64,000 nucleotides of DNA from Euclidia mi (Eukaryota; Arthropoda; Insecta; Lepidoptera; Erebidae). The position numbers and the translations under genes are program-made. Below, one piece after another: positions 10,876 to 20,031 of this stretch; position 1 is the stretch's first letter; the number at the start of each line of letters is the position of its first letter. Under the pieces are notes generated by a model. The model was given only the letters and a program-made list of their open reading frames with translations, was not told the DNA's origin and ran no database searches. Location of the stretch: assembly GCA_944739405.2 (NCBI GenBank), contig OX123182.2, positions 96,836,051 to 96,900,050 on the forward strand, written 5' to 3'.

Positions 10876-11057
10876 ACTTCTTCATGAACCCGTAGGGATA
10901 AAAAATTTAAATTCATATCAAATGCTCAAGTCAAAACTAAAGGGTATTTCCAGTCGATCTAGAATCTTGAAACCTGGCATAAAGTAACGTTTTATAGCAC
11001 ATAGGAAAAATTTTGAAAACCTTAAATTTTTAGATACATCACATATTGTTTTAACTT

Positions 11058-12380
11058 ATTATACGGGGTGGAATTTTGTAATGCCACCTGAAGGGGAAGT
11101 ACTCTTAATACTTTAGATAGAAAATTTTACTCAAAGAAAACATTCCTTTATTTTTGAAAAGAAAGAAAATGGCGTTCAAAGATTTTTAAAAATTCGCTTG
11201 CCGCACACGGTAATCGAACCGACTAAAATCTGTAAAAGTTGCACCCTGTACTTTTATTGCATCGATTGTTAGGGTCAATAAGGATGAAATCTCTTAAACA
11301 AACTTCATAAGTTAAATGAAAGGAAAACAATGAAATCTTAAATTATTAATTCAATGGGTCAAGTTAAAGAACTTTTACTCAAAGATCCATCTGTGTGCTT
11401 ATGTTTTTAAATAATTATTATCATTGACGTCATTTATCCATTGAAATGACGAATTACTATTTAGATAAGACAATTGCAATTTGCACGTGTTTGTAATGCA
11501 GACTCCTTTCTTAGATGCCACATAACTGCGTGTGTGACGTAGTTTAAATATGGAATGTTACATTTGAAAATAGATTTTCATCTGTTATTCACATTTGATT
11601 GGTTTTACAAATCATTTCATATTTGTTTCACGGTAAAAATGGCTTATCAAGAACAATTTCATTTAATGGAAGCTTATTTTTTAAATAACAAAGATGTGAA
11701 TCGTGCTCTGCGGTGGTATGGAGAGAGATATCGAGACCGTCAGGCACCAACTCGGTTTGTACTGAAAATAATGGTAGAAAATTTAAAGAACACTGGTAGT
11801 TTCAAAAAGCGACGGCAAACTCTTCAGCAGAACAACTTCGATTTTAATCTTAATATTTTAACATACTTCGAAGCATTTTCGAAGGTTTCAAGCAGAGATG
11901 CTGCCGAAATAATTGGAACAACCCACACTCGCGTACTTAAAGTGCTGAAAAAGTATAAGTTTAAATGTTATCGTGATGGTCGGTTGGTACAAAAATTGCA
12001 TCCTGGGGATTGTGAGAGACGACTACAATTTCGTCAAAAAATGCTGAGAGAAATTGACCGTAACCCTAATTTTTTGAGTAACATTGTATGGTCTGACAAA
12101 ACCAACTTCAGCAATAACGGCATGTACAATCGCCGCAATAATCACTATTGGTCTCGAGTGAATCCTCTTGGTGTTCATGAAACTAACAGTCAAGTAAGAT
12201 TTTCTAAGAAGCAAATTGTCTGCGACCGCGTGAAGTCCACGTGGCGCGTTAGTTTATTGTTCGTAGCGCGTGGGGCAACGAAACCAAAACTGACACGAGA
12301 TATCATAATTAGTTTCCTCAAAGGACCATTGATGTTTGAGCTGTTCACTCAGAACATTCACTAACTGTTGTTAGAAACAA
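11058..12380 (+). mobile_element. IS630/Tc1-mariner-type DNA transposon, left part
   Basis: ACGGGGTGGAATTTTGTAATGCCACC after TATTAT at 11058 looks like a left terminal repeat next to a TA target. The transposase ORF follows. No matching right terminus was seen; the element runs into Copia sequence at about 12420, so its 3' end is lost or rearranged. Confidence 0.6.
11639..12364 (+). pseudogene. HTH/DDE transposase, truncated
   Basis: The ATG at 11639 (MAYQEQFHLMEAYF) is the likely start; codons back to 11555 are open but unlike the family. Residues 1-65 match the N-terminal helix-turn-helix (DUF4817-like) of these transposases, with RFVLKIMVENLKNTGSFKK. A second HTH follows (SSRDAAEIIGTTHTRVLKVL). 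Then KLHPGDCERRLQFRQKM leads into the first DDE strand NIVWSDKTNFSNNGMYN, where the usual Asp-Glu pair reads Asp-Lys, and WSRVNPLGVHETNSQVRF. After QVRF the sequence no longer resembles the family and stops at 12362, so the remaining catalytic Asp and Glu are missing. Normal length is roughly 330-380 aa. Confidence 0.72.
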
Positions 12381-12424
12381 AACCGCGAAATATTTAAACT
12401 GATATATTTAACACTCCTAAATGA

Positions 12425-13003
12425 TACAATATAAATTGATGAATGATAGAGTGATCGCGACGCGGATTACGTGAACACTGAGGCGTAGGTACATTGTACA
12501 GTAAACCTGTAATAGCGTAAATTGCTGACGCGGGCACATTTGCTGTACCATGCAGCTCGTACAGAAGGTCTTTCTTGACTGGTTTATGTTTTATGTTAGC
12601 TGGTAGTGTTGTTTCATGGAAAACAAAGAAACAGAAAACAGTTGCTCTTTCAAGCACGGAGACTGCATTTATGGGTATAACCGAAGCTTGTAAAGAAGCT
12701 ATATATTTATTAATTTTTTAAAGGAAGCAGTTGATTAGTCATAAACTTTAATTTTGTATAATGATAACCAGGGTGCTCTCAAGCTATCAAATAATAATTA
12801 AAATAAAAGAAATAAGCATATTGATCTACGGTATCATTTCAGAATGTGTTGATAATAACATTATTGATCTTAAATATTTGGAAACAGCTGAAGTGCCAGC
12901 AGACTTGCTTACGAAAAGTTTAGGTAGTACTAGACATTATTATTTAATGCAATTATTAGGTATACAGAATAATAATATTCTACCACATTCACACAATACC
13001 ATC
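12425..13003 (+). pseudogene. Copia pol, RNase H region (decayed)
   Basis: Plus-strand frames give RRSFLTGLCFMLAGSVVSWK with KTKKQKTVALSSTETAFMG and ITEACKEAIYL (about 12575-12720). Next come NDNQGALKLSNN and NKHIDLRYHF (about 12755-12840), then LKYLETAEVPADLLTKSL and STRHYYLMQLLGIQ (12869-12970). These are the ordered blocks of the Copia RT-RNase H C-terminus. Stops, at least two frameshifts and an unrelated ~85-bp segment near 12475-12560 break it. The upstream RT, integrase and gag are absent. The minus ORF over this region is an antisense shadow. Confidence 0.8.
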
Positions 13004-13204
13004 TAGTCTCAAACTAAGCAGAGCTTGTACTATGGGTACTAGACAATGGATAAACATAAATATATACTTTTTTTTGTAAATACATACATATTATACATAG
13101 AAACGCCCAGACCAAGACAAACATCCATGTTCACGCACACAAACGTTTGACTTGAGAGGGAATCGAACCCGCGACCTTCGGCGTGGCAGTTGCTTGCACT
13201 ACCA

Positions 13205-15180
13205 ATTTAATAATAATATAATATAATAATTTCTTTGCAAAGATACCTGTTTCGACGACCAACTCCTTGAACTCATCATCAAAGAAGGCTGAATCCTTGT
13301 TAAGGGAGGTTGTGGGAGAGTGCAATACCCATTTTAGTTTTAGCTACATTAGCCCAATTGACATTGTCAAAATTTTCAAGTCGCTCAGTTGTAAAAAAAC
13401 TACCGACCTGTGGGGCATTTCAGTTAAATTATTAGATAATATTATTATTCATATATCACCTCATTTAGCTGCAATTTTTTACTGTTGTATTGATATTGGT
13501 GTGTTTCCCAACTTAATGAAACACAGTAAGGTAATCCCGTTGTTTAAAACAGGCTCCAAAAGGGGCACTTATCAATTACAGACCGATTTCAATTTTACCT
13601 ACCATAAGCAAAATTTATGAAAAAGTATTGTTGCAGCAATTACAGAGTCATTTCAATATCAACAGTTTGTTTCACAGTGAGCAGTACGGATTCACAAAGG
13701 GTCGCTCGACTACAGATGCAGGTGTTGCACTTCTGAATCATATTTTTAAAGCATGGGAGGATTCACAGGATGCCATCGGGGTATTTTGTGATCTCTCCAA
13801 GGCATTCTATTGCGTGGAGCACAATACGCTTCTTCGAAAGCTCAGATTCTACGGAATCACAGGTGTTGCACTCGACCTACTTGCCTCTTACTTGAGTGAC
13901 AGAGTACAACGAGTGGATGTAAATGGCTCGAGGTCTTCTGAATTAGCTCTCACGATGGGTATACTACGAGGTTCTATTCTGGGCCCGTTTTTGTTTTTGA
14001 TTTATGTCAATGTTTTGCCATTCTATGTACGGGATTTATGTAGCATTGTATTGTTTGCTGATGACACTTCGCTTATATTTAAAGCTGATCGTAAGAAGAC
14101 CAATTTTGACGACGTGAACAATTCAATCGCCAAAGTTCTAGACTGGTTTACTGCTAATAACTTATTGTTAAATGCTGGTAAAACTAAATGTGTTAAGTTT
14201 ACTTTGCCAAATGTGAAGAATCTCAGTACCCAGTACATAACCGTAAATAATGAGGTTCTTAGTTTTGTTAATACATCAGTATTTCTAGGCATAACGCTGG
14301 ATAATAAGCTTCAGTGGGGTGCCCACATAACCGGACTCGCAGAGCGACTCAGCTCGGCGGCATACGCTGTTAGGAAAGTCAGACAGCTTATTGATGTAGA
14401 TACTGCTAGACTTGTATACTTCAGCTATTTTCACAGAGTTATAACTTATGGCTTACTATTATGGGGAAAAGCGGCGGATATTGAAATTATATTTAGAATC
14501 CAAAAAAGCGAGATCCGTGCAATTTATCAAATGGGTGCACGTGACTCCCTTAGAGTAAGGTTTAAAGAAATAAGAATTTTAACAGTTGCATCTGAATACA
14601 TATTTGCTAATATATGTATGTAAGACAAAACATGCATAGATATACCAAAATTAGTGATAGATACACAATTAACACTAGAACCGCTTACATAAAGTGCATA
14701 ACTCATTTGCAGGGCTCGGTGTACGGCTATTTAATAGGATCCCTAAGAAAATAATTTACTTACCCCTACACAAATTTAAGGTAGCTGTCAAGAACCATCT
14801 GTTTAGTAGGGGTTACTATACGATTACCGACTATTTAAGCGATAAGACGTCATGGGAGTAGTTGTGTATCATGTTTGTGCTTTTTATGTATCTTGCGCAT
14901 TTTGTGTACTTTGGTGCTGTATATGTGCCTTCTGCTCGTACTTGGGTTGTGTGACCTGTAGAATGTATTTATTTTGTATTTTTGCATTGTTGTTTGCTTT
15001 TTTATGTGCCTTATGTGTCTGTGTATGTATGTTGTATTTTTTGCAATTTTAATTTTATTCTAATCATATTGATAAGTCTTTTTATTTGATATTATTTTTT
15101 TGTGTATGCATGTAAGTGCTTTTGACGTTTTTAAGTGCCCCACGGGGCCCATGAAATAAACAGATTTCGAATTGAATTGA
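13205..15180 (+). mobile_element. 5'-truncated CR1-like LINE inside the SINE
   Basis: Starts within the region before the RT and ends with AATAAACAGATTTCGAATTGAATTGAA, a GAATT-type short repeat tail. It interrupts the tRNA-like head of the SINE. Confidence 0.8.
13250..14850 (+). pseudogene. LINE reverse transcriptase, 5'-truncated
   Basis: Two frames. 13267-13620 holds the pre-RT segment up to the palm (FKSLSCKKTTDLWGISVKLL, HSKVIPLFKTGSKRGTYQL). 13628-14623 (331 aa) holds YGFTKGRSTTDAGVALL, VFCDLSKAFYCVEH with catalytic D55, GILRGSILGPFLF (residues 111-123, where most relatives have GVPQGS), and FADDTSL at 143-149, then FLGITLDNKLQWGAHI and the thumb. A single-base shift near 13565-13625 and early loss of the C-terminus mark it as dead. 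The FADD core is intact. Confidence 0.85.
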
Positions 15181-15204
15181 ATACCGCTGCGCCAACCGGT
15201 CGTC

Positions 15205-15400
15205 AAAATGTTGAAATGTTAAATGTTAATGTAATTATTATTTGAAACTAAGTTGTGTAGAATTCTGTGTATCTAGTTATTTTGATAAGTGGGGGTGTTG
15301 GTTTTTTATATGAAAATAAGGTTTTACTAACGCTATATATAAAGATTCTGTTAAAAACTAAATATGTATTTGAAATTGTGAGTTTAGAATGGAATCAAAT
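15205..15400 (+). other. Possible Copia 3' end with polypurine tract and start of 3' LTR
   Basis: AAGTGGGGGTGTTGG at 15287-15301 looks like a Copia polypurine tract followed by an LTR beginning TGTTGG. With the SINE and LINE removed it would lie shortly downstream of the Copia RNase H relic. This is inference from spacing and motif; the LTR's far end is not identified. Confidence 0.4.
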
Positions 15401-15524
15401 AAATTCTTTCACTTGTTTGATGTACCAAACGCGTTGCAGTATCATTTTAGTACGCATGTCGAACAGTTGCGTGGCACAATGGATGAAAAACTTATTGGTA
15501 ACGCAGTCCTAGACTTAACCAACG

Positions 15525-16703
15525 TAATAGTAGCTAAGCTTGACCACAAACAATAAGCTATAGGTGTTTTCTTGGACATTGCTAAGGCATTTGACATAAT
15601 TTCAGTCTCTATTCTTTCCGCAAAGCTCGAAAAGGTCGGGATCAGAGGTACTCAACTATCCCTCTTCAAAACCTATCTTGACAACAGACGGCAGTGGGTT
15701 AAGATCGGTAATTACTGTAGCGATGAGCTTCCTGTTAAAAATGGAGTCCCACAAGGCAGTATCTTGGGACCTACGTTATTCTTATTGTATTTTAACGACC
15801 TCACTCAATCTCAGCTACATAATGCCACTATATTTACGTACGCCGACGATACTGCTCTCATTTCTTATGGTAATACTTGGGAATCAGCGTTCGCGAGTGC
15901 TCAGTCTAGTCTTAACTCAGTCACTAATTGGTTAGCTAGGGATCGGCTCACCCTAAATACTGAAAAACTCATTATCTTACCTTTTCATTGACCACTCTAG
16001 GCAAGCCTTCGTCATCTTCTCATTCTCTCGTTGCTCACTCCTGCAATGTCCTGGTCCATCAGTCGTGCAGTTGCCCTGCTCTGTCTCGAATCAACAATGT
16101 TAAATATCTTGGAGTACAAATAGATGATCTTCTATCCTTTCACCTATTGACATACTCACCACCAGATTGCGAAAACTTATATTTGTATTCAAAGCTCTCA
16201 ACAATGTCGTCGATATTCAGGTCCTCAAGCTCACCTATTTAGCTCTTTGCCAATCAGTCACGCAGTATTGCATTGTTGCATGGGGAGGAACACATAAAAC
16301 ACATCTGCTAAAGCTAGAGTGCGCCCAAAGAGCGGTACTAAAAATAGGTTAGAGACTCCCGTACCAATTTCCCACCAGCGAACTTTACAAAACCTGTAAT
16401 GTACTCTCGGTGCGAAAATTATTTATTCTGAACCTCATTCTTACGACCCATACAAATACCAAATACGATCCGTCGATGTTACATCACGCTCGTCGGAAAC
16501 TCAACGTTTGTCCCTTGATTTCGATCAGAACTAGTCTAGCCCAAAGATGTTTCTACTTCCTGGGAAATTATGTGTACAATAGGCTAAACAAAATTCTTAA
16601 TTTATACCCAATGTCCAAGAATGAGTGTAAAAAGGCAGTTACTCAATGGCTATGTGACTTAGACTATGACGGCATTGAAAATATAATTTCCACATTAAAA
16701 TAG
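15525..16703 (+). pseudogene. LINE reverse transcriptase and C-terminus (broken)
   Basis: 15525-15991 encodes LDIAKAFDIISVSILSAKL (motif A), GVPQGSILGPTLFLLYFND (residues 58-76 of the 139-aa frame) and YADDTAL at 90-96. A shift leads to VKYLGVQIDDLLSF (16103 on), another to LTYLALCQSVTQYCIVAWGG (16227 on), a stop near 16350, and a last frame 16410-16703 with RCFYFLGNYVYNRLN and a typical C-terminal helix. At least three lesions. Confidence 0.82.
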
Positions 16704-16725
16704 ACGACTACCATAAATACACATA

Positions 16726-16835
16726 TACATATAACACACAATTCTCACACACTACACTTATACACACATACACACACAACTCTCACACGCAACAATCACA
16801 CACACCCACAAACCTACACAGACAAACACACACAC
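16726..16835. repeat. CA-rich microsatellite
   Basis: Imperfect ACACAC/CACACA runs in the 3' UTR of the preceding LINE. Confidence 0.85.
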
Positions 16836-17248
16836 ACTACTACGGTTTATAAATTATTTCTCTTATTTTTGTTTTTGTGACACTGTTTTGATAGGTGTAG
16901 ATACTTAAATAACTTTTGTAGTGTTTAGAGGAGAGGACTGGAGAACTGTCACACAAGTTTCGAACCTAGCTCAGACTCCAGCTCTTAACAAGGTTTCTGT
17001 TTTTACTGTATCTATAAATATAAGAATACCATTGTACCTTTTTGAGAGAAATAAACAATATTTATTATTATTATTGGTGCCGTTAAAAAAATCCTTGTTT
17101 GTGTAACACTTCTTTGTCATTTTACAAATGTAATGAAACTAAGGACGCTGCGTGGTAAAATAGACAAAGAAATAAAATTTAAAGACGGTAATATGGTAAT
17201 GGTATTAAACTATTTTATATAATTAGCGAAGCCGAAGAATCTTACGTG

Positions 17249-17611
17249 ATGTCGTGGTATAATCAAAATATTGGTTTTTCTTCAAGCTCTGGTACCAACG
17301 CAAGTAATATAGCAGGCCAGCTGGATTTGGTGCCTCAGCTGGACCCTAAACAACTTGGTTATTTTTCAAGGTCTGCTAGGAATACAAATAAAACAGCGGG
17401 CCAGATGGATTCGTCTTTCCAACTTGAAGCTGAACAACCAACACCTCCGGAGACACAACATTCAGACCTAGAAACGCCAAATACTTCAAAAACGGGCCAG
17501 ATGGATTCTTCTTTTCAACTGGAAGCTGAACAACCAGCACCTCCGGAGACACAGAGAACATTCAGACCTACAAACGCCAAAAACTTCAAACAAAGTAGGA
17601 ACAGAGCCTAA
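17249..17611 (+). CDS. Hypothetical protein with internal tandem repeats
   Basis: I do not recognise this 120-codon ORF, which starts at the ATG at 17249. It contains three units of about 31-33 residues. The last two are nearly identical (GQMDSSFQLEAEQP followed by PPETQ) and the first is diverged (GQLDLVPQLDPKQL). The product would be hydrophilic and disordered, with no signal peptide or membrane segment. The DNA of the last two units is also closely alike, suggesting recent duplication. An AATAAA lies at about 17680. A PIF/Harbinger transposase exon points toward it from the right, so it may be the accessory ORF of that element or a 3' exon of an unknown gene. Confidence 0.35.
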   Translation: MSWYNQNIGFSSSSGTNASNIAGQLDLVPQLDPKQLGYFSRSARNTNKTAGQMDSSFQLEAEQPTPPETQHSDLETPNTSKTGQMDSSFQLEAEQPAPPETQRTFRPTNAKNFKQSRNRA

Positions 17612-17710
17612 TTTGCCATGAAGAAGAGAAACGTGTTGTCAACTCATTTTGCAGATTGTTGTACTTTTCAATTAATATGTTTAATAAAGACCAAATTTAT
17701 TCAAACTATT

Positions 17711-18047
17711 TTACTTACTTGAAACACCTGCTAATTTTTCCTTAGTGCTGATGCATTCTTTGTAATGAGTGTCTTCCTTCTCGATAATGTTTTCAATCAC
17801 ATTGTGTAACTCATAAAAGTTATTTCTAGATACTCGATAAGAATTTTCGAATATATCATCATCAGCCGTATTAAAAAAGGTAAAGAATTCTTCATGCCAT
17901 CGATGATATTTAATATGGTTACGTATCCAACATCTTTGTGTTCTTCTTATTGTTCAAAATTAAAGAACTAATAAACTCTGTATCTTCTGCTTCCATTTCT
18001 TCATCGCAAATGGTTAAATATAAAAGTATTTTTTTCCAATAATCCAT
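17711..18047 (-). pseudogene. PIF/Harbinger transposase first exon (frameshifted)
   Basis: The ATG at 18047 (minus) opens MDYWKKILLYLTICDEEMEA. After a one-base shift near 17940 the frame continues RRTQRCWIRNHIKYHRWHEE, then FRVSRNNFYELHNVIENII-like sequence and THYKECISTKEKLAGVS. This is the conserved N-terminal block before the DDE domain of PIF/Harbinger transposases (basic RRxxWxR, then aromatic/acidic, then the ISxxEKLA block). A possible GTAAGT splice donor lies directly after the last block. The DDE exons are not present downstream. Confidence 0.68.
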
Positions 18048-19480
18048 ATCTATCCGCTTGACCGCGCACAAGTGACTATTTTCTCTTTTTGCAAAAACAG
18101 ATGAGCGCGTAAACTGTCATTTTTCCCAGGCTGTTCCGATGCGCACTAATCTGTTTGTGGAACTCGGATAACTTAACCGATTGCGGTATGTTGCATATCA
18201 ATAGACGCGTAATTAATTGAGCTTTCCAATGATATAAATTAAAACCATATAATATGGTTGAAGCCCACGCAAGGGCAGTATAAAGGGAAAATTTGAAATT
18301 TTTTCCCGCCATTTTTGAGCGCAATTTTATATTTCTAACATATTCCTTTTTCTCGTCGTTTTTTATAATGGGAGGTATATAAGTATTGTACACAGTTAGA
18401 AAGGTTTTTTAATTTACTTTTAGAGAAAATAAATGTAATAAAAAGAAACATTTAAATATTAAACATAAAAAAATAAAACAAAGTTTTTTTTTAATTGGCG
18501 CCAATTTTCATATTTTATTTTTTCAAATACCTTTTTATGTTATATATCAGATTCAAACCTAGATAACTTTCTTTCCAACTAACTAGATTTCCAAGTATAA
18601 AAACCAATTCTGATAAGAATCTGATAAGAATTATTTTTATTGGAACCTGCACAGTTGTTTACTTTTTCCCGCCAAAAAAAACTGAAGTTCCCGCCAAAAT
18701 TTTTGATAACTAATATCTCATAAATAATATGAGTATTATATATTTTATCAAAGGTTTATTTATATACTCATAATAAAAAAATAATACAACGCATAAATGT
18801 AACCTTATATACATACATATTATGTATTTAATTTTTTTTACATAAAATGAAGTTCTTATGATTTTTTTTTGTCTATAATTAAAGTCATACACATTATTAA
18901 TTTTTTTTTTGCTGTAACTTCATAATTAATCAGTTAATTTACAATAAAAACATAAAAGTGTGATATATAATTACATAATTTGTTTACAATGATGTTTTTA
19001 ATCCATAATTACGCCCCGCGAGCGGAATGCAAAGTCAGCGAAATATATATATTTTTTCAAATGCTTACATCGAAATAATTTTCTGCAAGTATTGCTATGA
19101 CTTTATTTTATAACATAGATAATATCACCAGGTACATGATAATACAACAGCAAACCAGATTCAGCTTATACTTTTGTAATGATAAACAAAAGTGTCGAGT
19201 AAGTCGGTAAAGACGACATTGTTTACGTTACGGCCGCTCGCCTAAAGAAAACATTTCATTCAAACGTAATTTGTTTTGTACCATTAGAATGAGTCATTCA
19301 TTAAGTTGCAGAAAAATAAACACCACTCCTCTCAAGTTATTAACAATCGCACAAAAACTAATTAATTGAGCGCACCCGTCTTTAACTGGCGGCGGGCACT
19401 TGAAATTTGTCGATGCTGAGTAAGCACTTAAAAATGGTGAGCGGTCAAGCGGCTATTTTGCGCACTTCTACTTCCAACAA
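18048..19480. other. AT-rich region, no gene seen
   Basis: Only short, low-complexity ORFs. The motif TTCCCGCCAA recurs (about 18300, 18668, 18690). Part may be the non-coding end of the adjacent Harbinger element, but no terminal repeats could be paired. Confidence 0.5.
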
Positions 19481-19514
19481 ACTCCGTTTATGGACTGGCT
19501 TGTACAGTATGTTG

Positions 19515-19620
19515 CAAACCTCGCAACACATCCCCCGCAACACATTCCTCGCACACATCCCTCGCACACATCCCTTGCACACATCCCTCGCACACATCCC
19601 TCGCTTGTATTGTATGCGCA
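19515..19620. repeat. 13-bp minisatellite, unit CACACATCCCTCG
   Basis: About six to seven copies of ACACATCCCTCGC-like units. The same motif (ACACATCCCTCGC) occurs once inside the neighbouring MITE at about 19706, suggesting the array is an amplified subterminal motif of that MITE. Confidence 0.8.
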
Positions 19621-19635
19621 AAATCTAGCTCCGCC

Positions 19636-19768
19636 CAGCCGTTTTCACCAGAGCTGTGCTGACCGAGGCGAGGTAAATGAAGCGATTCTATTGGTTCTTT
19701 ACAAACACATCCCTCGCTACGGATCCTCGCACATTTCTGGTGGAAACGCAGCCTCAGGCCTCAGTTCG
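19636..19768. mobile_element. PIF/Harbinger-type MITE
   Basis: Imperfect terminal inverted repeats: CCGTTTTCACCAGAGCTGTGC on the left and GCACATTTCTGGTGGAAACG on the right. The GTTTCCACCAGAGATGTGC terminus and the internal AACCAATAGAATCGCTTCAT (reverse) match a MITE type I know from many insects. No ORF. Confidence 0.6.
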
Positions 19769-20018
19769 TCGTTGACACATATTTTGACACTTGTTTCAAT
19801 TTATAATCTAGTTAGATTAGAATATCATTCAAATATCAGTTAATTTAAGAGAACACCATTTGTGACGTTACAATGACACTGACATTATATTGAAACTGTA
19901 TTTTGAACAGATTTACTTAGGAGAAGTGGGCTAGGAGACTCAGAGCGCCGCCGTGCCTTAGGGCGCGTAAATAAATAATTTTTGGCTAGTATAATTATTG
20001 GTTTCTTATTAATTGTCA
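19769..20018. other. No gene seen
   Basis: Unassigned sequence between the MITE and the RTE LINE 3' end. Confidence 0.5.
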
Positions 20019-20031
20019 CTATTCATCATCA

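Larger units (their letters stand above)
5105..11055 (-). repeat. Tandem array of a ~300-bp GGGTTCCGT-headed repeat, split by insertions
   Basis: Array pieces remain at 5105-5504, 7504-8388, 8663-8917, 10608-10637 and 10876-11055. In the listed orientation each monomer reads from GATGTAACTAAAAATTTACGG through CAAATTTCAAGATTCTGAGTTCACGGGAAG and GATTGCGTTG to CGCGTTTATGAGGAAAGGGGTAGTAACT. Monomers vary by base changes and deletions. Related pieces are at 39312-39616 and 43125-43800 in the opposite orientation. The family matches a repeat widespread in lepidopteran genomes as I remember it. The pieces join into one array when the insertions are removed, because most insertions keep duplicated target sites. 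Confidence 0.8.
12999..15204 (-). mobile_element. tRNA-headed SINE, split by a LINE
   Basis: Minus-strand SINE whose tail is AAACTAAGCAGAGCTTGTAC in plus reading (13013 on). The B-box half of its tRNA head is GGGAATCGAACCCGCGACC (13159-13177). The A-box half lies beyond the LINE at 15181-15204 (CCGCTGCGCCAACCGGTCGTC; minus GACGACCGGTTGGCGCAGCGG). Joining the halves restores a normal tRNA-like head. The LINE border shows TACC on both sides, a possible 4-bp duplication. Confidence 0.78.
15500..17075 (+). mobile_element. CR1-like LINE, 5'-truncated
   Basis: RT and C-terminal coding sequence followed by a 3' UTR with CA-type repeats and the terminal AATAAACAATATTTATTATTATTATT. The RT is related to, but clearly different from, those at 2827 and 13628. 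Confidence 0.8.

Noticed and set aside
12394..12657. 87-aa minus ORF
   Set aside because: Antisense to the Copia RNase H relic, whose plus-strand motifs are clear.
14852..15052. Cys/Phe-rich 66-aa ORF
   Set aside because: Lies in the 3' UTR of the LINE at 13205-15180; a TGTGCCT-rich stretch creates the frame.
17711..19768. Single full Harbinger element from the transposase exon to the MITE
   Set aside because: No matching inverted repeats or target duplication join the two; they are listed separately.
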